A stretch of 14,194 nt of DNA, taken from Apodospora peruviana (taxonomy: Eukaryota > Ascomycota > Sordariomycetes > Sordariales > Lasiosphaeriaceae). The stretch covers positions 1-14,194 of the forward strand of contig JAUEDM010000029.1 of assembly GCA_033439685.1 (NCBI GenBank). The letters run 5' to 3'. The translations under genes and the position numbers were made by a program. The notes beneath the pieces are model-generated. The model was not told the DNA's origin and ran no database searches. It was given only the letters and a program-made list of their open reading frames with translations. Of this stretch, positions 9,946-14,194 are shown in pieces; the first letter of the stretch is position 1, and each line of letters begins with the position of its first letter.

Positions 9946-11813
9946 ATGGTCAACTTTACTTGCAACTCCACGCTGGAGGAGCTGCGGAGTATGTCCCTCT
10001 TCTTTTCTCCAATGCGCCGACGACGTCACTGACAGATAGCAAATGCGACAGTCCTCCCAGACAGCGAAATCCCGATCGCCGGCACCCTCACCTTCCACCA
10101 GCTGGCCCTCATCATAGGAGGCGCATCGGCGCTGGTAGCCATTATCCTGAGCTTGTATCTCATCATGATGCACGCGACGCACTACACTGTCCCCGGCGAG
10201 CAGAAGCAGATCATGCGCATCCTCTTCATGGTCCCGGTCTACGCCGCCTCGTCCTTCCTGATGATTCGCTTTTACTGGCACGCTATTTACTTCCAGGTCA
10301 TATGCGACTGCTACGAGGCGTTCGCCATATCGTCCTTCTTCTCGCTCCTGTGCCATTACATGAAGCCTGACCTACATGATCAAAAGGAGTACTTTCGCAA
10401 CATGAGCCCCATTGCGCCGTGGGTATGGCCTCTTAACTGGTTTGCCAAGTGCTGCGGCGGCCAGCGCGGGCCCTGGCGCACGCCGAGGAGCGGCTTGACG
10501 TGGTTTAATATTTTTGGATCGGTATCTACCATTACTGCTTCATCCGCGTCGCCATGACTATTGCTGCTGTGGTCACGCAGTACTTTGGGCGCTACTGCGA
10601 GAGTTCCAACAGTCCGGTTTTTAGTCATATCTGGGTACGTCTACTTTATGCTCTCTGAACGTTACCGTATGTACTGACACAATGTGTTGTAGATTGTCGT
10701 TGTTCAGTCAGTGGCCGTGACCATCGCCATGTACTGCGTGATCCAATTCTACGTTCAGCTGCGCAACACAGAGCAGCTCAAACCCAACCAACCATTCCTC
10801 AAGGTCCTTGCCATCAAATTGGTCATCTTCCTTTCCTTCTGGCAATCCATGGCTATCAGCGTTGGCACCAGCACACTTAATTTGGTGCACCCCAACCAGG
10901 TCCTCGCCTACCCGGACATCAAAGTCGGCATACCCTCCCTCCTTCTCTGCTTCGAGATGGCCTGCTTCGCCGTGCTGCACCTCTGGGCCTTCCCATACCG
11001 AGGCTACCTGCCCAAGAACAATGGCGCGCCGAAACAGGGCGGCTTCCTCGGCTTCCGCGCCCTCTGGGACGCCGTCTTTATCTGGGACGTGGTCAAGGGC
11101 TTCGGCCGCGGCATGCGCTGGCTTTTTGTGGGGGTTAAGCACCGCCACCACGACGTCAGCTACCAGGCGCCGCGCAAGGACAGCGCAACCGCCGTCGATA
11201 TGGACGACCTGAGCTACAAAGGCAACGGAGGTGACAATGGTCATGCAGAAAATTTTGGCATGTCGCAGGCGGGCGGCAACACCAGCACAGCTCATCTCCC
11301 GATAGCTACCCAATTCCGCGCCAGCCGGTACGGGCGCGACCAGATGGGCATGATGCCGACGCAGACCAAAGAGGAACGTGCCGGTCTCATCCAGAACGCA
11401 CAGCCGAATCCTCTGCATCAGACATCATCACCTCCCGCCGCCGCCGCGGCATCGAGCAGCCCTTACTACCAAGATCAGCATCACGCGCAGCAGCAGTACG
11501 ATGGTCGCAGCAATAGTAGTGGCAGTGCGGGCATGCCGAGCCCGCCTAGCGACTATGTTGTGGTGGATATGCCCCAGACACATCCGGCGCAGCACCAGCA
11601 CAAACGCGAATCGTTGTCGACGGTGGACGAGGAGTCGTTGGGCGGCTGGTCGAGGCAGGGGAGCAGGCAGGATACGTATCATCCGCAGCAGCAACAGCAG
11701 CAGTATCAACAGATGTATGCGCAGCAAGGGCAGCAGCAACAAACGAACCCGAGGAATTCGACGCAGATGAGGATAGGTGAGGCGCTTTGGGGGAATAGTA
11801 GGCCATCACAACC

Positions 11814-11847
<34 letters not shown>

Positions 11848-11877
11848 GATCAGGGTTATGGAGGGCCTCCGAGATAG
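9946..11877 (+). CDS. DUF300/TMEM184 (Ost-alpha, Hfl1-like) seven-helix membrane protein, frame broken by one base
   Basis: Exons at 9946-9988, 10040-10634 and 10693-11877 (stop TAG 11875-11877). Family features include THFQ-like LTFHQ, MHATHY, ILFMVPVYA, DCYEAFA, PWRTPRSGLTWFN, TQYFGRYCESS and FLKVLAIKLVIFLSFWQ segments, which mark Solute_trans_a/DUF300. Seven membrane helices fall at about 34-57, 72-90, 104-121, 175-192, 214-236, 250-270 and 290-312, followed by a hydrophilic tail of about 290 residues rich in Gln, Ser and Pro, with Q588-598. Numbering assumes the break is bridged (about 607 residues). In frame, translation after F173 runs into TGA at 10555, yet the adjacent frame from 10518 resumes the family sequence without a gap, so one base is missing at 10511-10517. 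Fission-yeast Hfl1, a vacuolar DUF300 protein, binds Atg8; a vacuolar role here is inference. The plus-strand start at 9946 is the first ATG giving the exon-1 join. Confidence 0.92.
9989..10039 (+). other. DUF300 intron 1
   Basis: 51 bases, donor GTATGT, branch-like CTGAC at 10029-10033, acceptor ATAG ending at 10039. It splits a Thr codon after its first base. The alternative acceptor CAG at 10035 would put the long conserved exon out of frame. The branch point lies unusually close (7 bases) to the acceptor. Confidence 0.8.
10511..10517 (+). other. Apparent 1-base deletion (frameshift) in DUF300 exon 2
   Basis: The frame reads W-F-N-I-F through 10515, after which only two bases (GG 10516-10517) remain before the frame starting at 10518 (I-G-I-Y-H-Y-C-F). 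Fungal homologues have a Trp at this position; one more T before GG would supply TGG. The lesion lies at a run of five T. No intron can fit because both conserved reading frames abut. Confidence 0.88.
10635..10692 (+). other. DUF300 intron 2
   Basis: 58 bases, donor GTACGT, branch-like ACTGAC with A at 10677, acceptor TGTAG ending at 10692, between codons. Splicing joins ...SHIW to IVVVQSVAVT, continuous membrane-protein sequence typical of the family. Confidence 0.92.
11815..11847 (+). repeat. (CAA)11 microsatellite encoding poly-Gln
   Basis: Eleven consecutive CAA codons in frame near the C-terminus of the DUF300 protein. Another Gln-rich stretch using mixed CAG/CAA codons lies at about 11686-11742. 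Length is likely to vary between strains. Confidence 0.93.
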
Positions 11878-14055
11878 GTTCGAGAAGGTTCTGTTGCATG
11901 GGTTACATGTCTTGTATGATGTCTGATGCCCTTAAGAAACCTTCATGGACGAACGGGGAGGTGGTGATTTGGTTTTTGCATTGCGGTTTCGCATTTCAAT
12001 TATTGGGTTTGAATGGCGCGGCGATTGGTGCATTATCTGGTCTGGTTTTGGCTTGGGGGGGCTTTTGACATCTACGGGTGGTTGATATCAGGATGAAAGG
12101 CGTTTTGGGTAGGGTCGGTTCATCTGAATTTGGCTGGCTGGGGCTGGATACCGGCGTTTCATGGGACTTTACTTGGGACGGAAATTTTTGGGGTTTTGAT
12201 GGGTCTGGTCTGCTGCTGCATTTGCGTACCTGGGTATGGGATACCTCAGATATCCTTTCTTTTAGTATCTCGTTTAGTGTTCAGCTTTACAACTGAAGTT
12301 TATTCTGCGCCACCAGCACTGTGTTTGGCTGGTGTGTGTGAGCATGAGCATAGTATTTACCTACCTCCCTAGGGGGACCTTACCACACTTTTCGCTGTAT
12401 GTGTTGTTGTTTCTTTGTTAGCCTGAAGAAATCCGGCTGGCTCTCTCTTTATCGTTTTGATATTATCCAATCCGCCGGTTTATCAGACCGACTGACCAAT
12501 ACAGACAGACAGTTCCTGTCGGAATAAGGTCTTGGCTTTGTTGTGAAATGAGGTCTACAATCTCGGTTTATGCATGCCATGCCCACCCAAGGTTTGAGTT
12601 GCGAGGAACGGACGGTGGGACGGACAACTGGGGAAAATGAAACGTTTTTGATCCCATCCATCCATTTGGATCCGGGAATTTTTCCTTCTACTCTATCCGA
12701 TGCATCCCCGTCTTCGTTTTCTTTGCCTTCCTTCTCCTCTACCTACATACAGACCGGTCGGAAACGATCAACACTCAAGCCGGGAACACACAAGGCAGGC
12801 AGGCAGGCAAGGCAGGCACAAACCCCTCGAGTAAAAAAAGGAAAAAAAGAAAGAGAAACAAAATATACAAGCGCCAGGGATTGATTCGTTGGTCGTCACC
12901 GACCCAACTACTGGTAGTCTGGCGATCAGTGGCTTATTTATCTATGGGAGAGAGCGGACGGGATCCTGACTATTTAGGGAATATGGTCGTATGTGGTAGG
13001 AGGACCGTGATGTTCTAGTTATGAAAGGAGGACGGACAGGCTGATCATTATACGGTAAACTTATGATAATGTGGTACCACCCTATGACGGACACACACAT
13101 ACACGGTTAGGTACCGATATGTACGGGTATGTCAGGTAGATTCCGATACCTCTACGTTGATAGATATATGCATAGATATAAATCTGGACAGGAAGAGACA
13201 GAGGTGTTGTGAAACGATAAATCTAAGGTAGGTAACCACATCACGCTTGATCTGCTTGAGATCTCGATATACCTATACAGAATATATACGGACAACGCTT
13301 ACCAGATGCGATGTAATATAACACGTAAGTGAGCCAGCCTTGCTATGTATGCACCTATCCTGTGATGATGGACCTTGATCCCGTATGTAAATGCATTCAT
13401 CGCCTGCTCTAAGCTGTTGCGCCGCTGAAACAACTAGGCTGAGATACCTAGGTAGATAAGGTGGGTATCCGCATATATGCGGTTAGGGGTCGTCGTTGTC
13501 GCTGTACCTGTTTGTCAGCAACGGTCGTTTCGTCCGAGTTTATCAGCTTTACGAAGTTTTCGTCCGAATAAATAGCTTAATTAATAAACCCCAGTCAAGT
13601 TTTAAGTCCGAGGTCGCCTTCAACTGAAGTTCAGAGTCCAGGTGGGTTAGGGTTGAGTGAGTAGAAACCCCCTGAATATCACATCTGAACCAAACGAGGC
13701 ATATATCTTCTCCATGCAGACTCGATTTCTCCGTGTTCTTCGTCCAAGTTGTATTTGTCAGATTACAAACGCGAACTGCAGCAAGCAATAGTAACCACTG
13801 TACTTGACTCTCGTCAACGAGGTCTGTATCCGTACCAGGGTTCTGTTACAGTAGGGAACCAATCCCACGTTGATCCAGGGTATTACGGTCCAGACCTCCT
13901 ACTCCCAAAGCACACTAGTGTCCAACATGCCGTATTCTGTCGCGCCATCAATAAATGAGCTTATCACTATACTTGATCTAATCAATCTTTTTTCCCTCGA
14001 TTTCACCCCTTTCTGTGTTTTTGTCAGATTCTAGTGATGTTGATGAGCAGTAGCC
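11878..14055. other. Intergenic region right of the DUF300 gene
   Basis: No gene is supported. The first part is presumably the DUF300 3' untranslated region. Visible items: a 7-bp inverted repeat CACCAGC/GCTGGTG (12311-12317 and 12328-12334), CT-rich DNA at about 12690-12745, a GGCA-type repeat at 12793-12818, an AT-rich block with many TA steps at about 13120-13320, a TACCTAGGTA palindrome at 13445-13454, repeated TTCGTCCGA words near 13528 and 13559, and an AATAAA near 13951. Open frames are all under about 105 codons and match nothing I recognise. Confidence 0.45.
12793..12818. repeat. GGCA-type short tandem repeat
   Basis: About six copies of AGGC with one extra A interruption, in CT/GA-rich intergenic DNA. 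Such GGCA/CTGCC-type runs are common in Sordariales intergenic DNA. Confidence 0.85.
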
Positions 14056-14194
14056 ATGTTTGAAGATCCGGAAAAAAGGACGGCACCCTCGTCATCATCG
14101 CGAGGACAAGGCAGCGATGGATCACCTCAAGATCTTAGTTCACAAGACGAGCCAGTCGGTCAAGTAGACGAGCCCTCAGTCGAGGTCCCCAAAA
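14056..14194 (+). CDS. Possible 5' end of a gene running off the right edge (unknown product)
   Basis: ATG at 14056 opens 46 codons with no stop before the window ends. Two in-frame TGA codons at 14041-14046 make it the first ATG of the frame. A pyrimidine-rich stretch at about 13986-14023 precedes it, like a fungal leader. The visible residues (starting MFEDPEKRTAPSSSSR) are acidic and Ser/Pro/Asp/Gln-rich, so probably a disordered N-terminus; many fungal transporters and regulators start this way, but nothing identifies the product. A chance open frame cannot be excluded. Confidence 0.45.
   Translation, partial: MFEDPEKRTAPSSSSRGQGSDGSPQDLSSQDEPVGQVDEPSVEVPK

Noticed and set aside
9691..10356. 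221-codon minus-strand frame
   Set aside because: It is antisense to DUF300 exons 1-2, and the plus strand gives a clear conserved protein.
10708..11418. 236-codon minus-strand frame
   Set aside because: Antisense shadow of DUF300 exon 3.
12570..12884. 104-codon ATG frame right of the DUF300 gene
   Set aside because: Low-complexity Ser/Lys/Arg-rich translation passing through CT-rich and GGCA repeats; no domain.

Overview
This window looks like chromosomal DNA of a filamentous ascomycete, most likely a Sordariomycete and possibly Sordariales. The reasons are: genes split by very short introns (51-117 nt) with GTANGT or GTGAGC donors and CTGAC-type branch points just before the acceptor; two protein families with typical filamentous-fungal architecture (a WSC cell-wall sensor and a DUF300/TMEM184 membrane protein); pyrimidine-rich leaders; and intergenic DNA sprinkled with AGGTACCT / TACCTAGGTA palindromes. 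Nothing bacterial, phage-like or operon-like is present. The organism assignment is inference.

Layout. Bases 1 to about 5.1 kb form a gene-poor stretch. It holds a 221-bp almost pure poly-G tract (885-1105), a (GT)n microsatellite (3146-3173), two short perfect hairpins (1759-1789, 1941-1962) and no gene I can support. From about 5.1 to 7.1 kb lies a plus-strand WSC-domain sensor gene with four coding exons and a probable intron in its leader. Bases 7.1-9.6 kb are intergenic, with some inverted repeats. From about 9.65 to 11.9 kb lies a plus-strand DUF300 (organic solute transporter Ost-alpha / TMEM184 / Hfl1-like) gene with three coding exons. Its otherwise well-conserved reading frame is broken by a single missing base in a T run at 10511-10515. 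Bases 11.9-14.05 kb are again without a recognisable gene. The first 46 codons of a possible further plus-strand gene run off the right edge from 14056.

Function. The two genes are independent eukaryotic units separated by 2.8 kb. The WSC protein would sit in the plasma membrane and report cell-wall stress to the Rho1/PKC pathway. The DUF300 protein is expected in an endomembrane, probably the vacuole by analogy with fission-yeast Hfl1. I see no pathway tie between them beyond both being membrane proteins.

The points most worth checking are the DUF300 frameshift (indel error or real lesion), the reality of the 221-bp G tract, the leader intron of the WSC gene, which can add 20 residues in frame, and the set of perfect short inverted repeats. 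I did not find a convincing new biological system.
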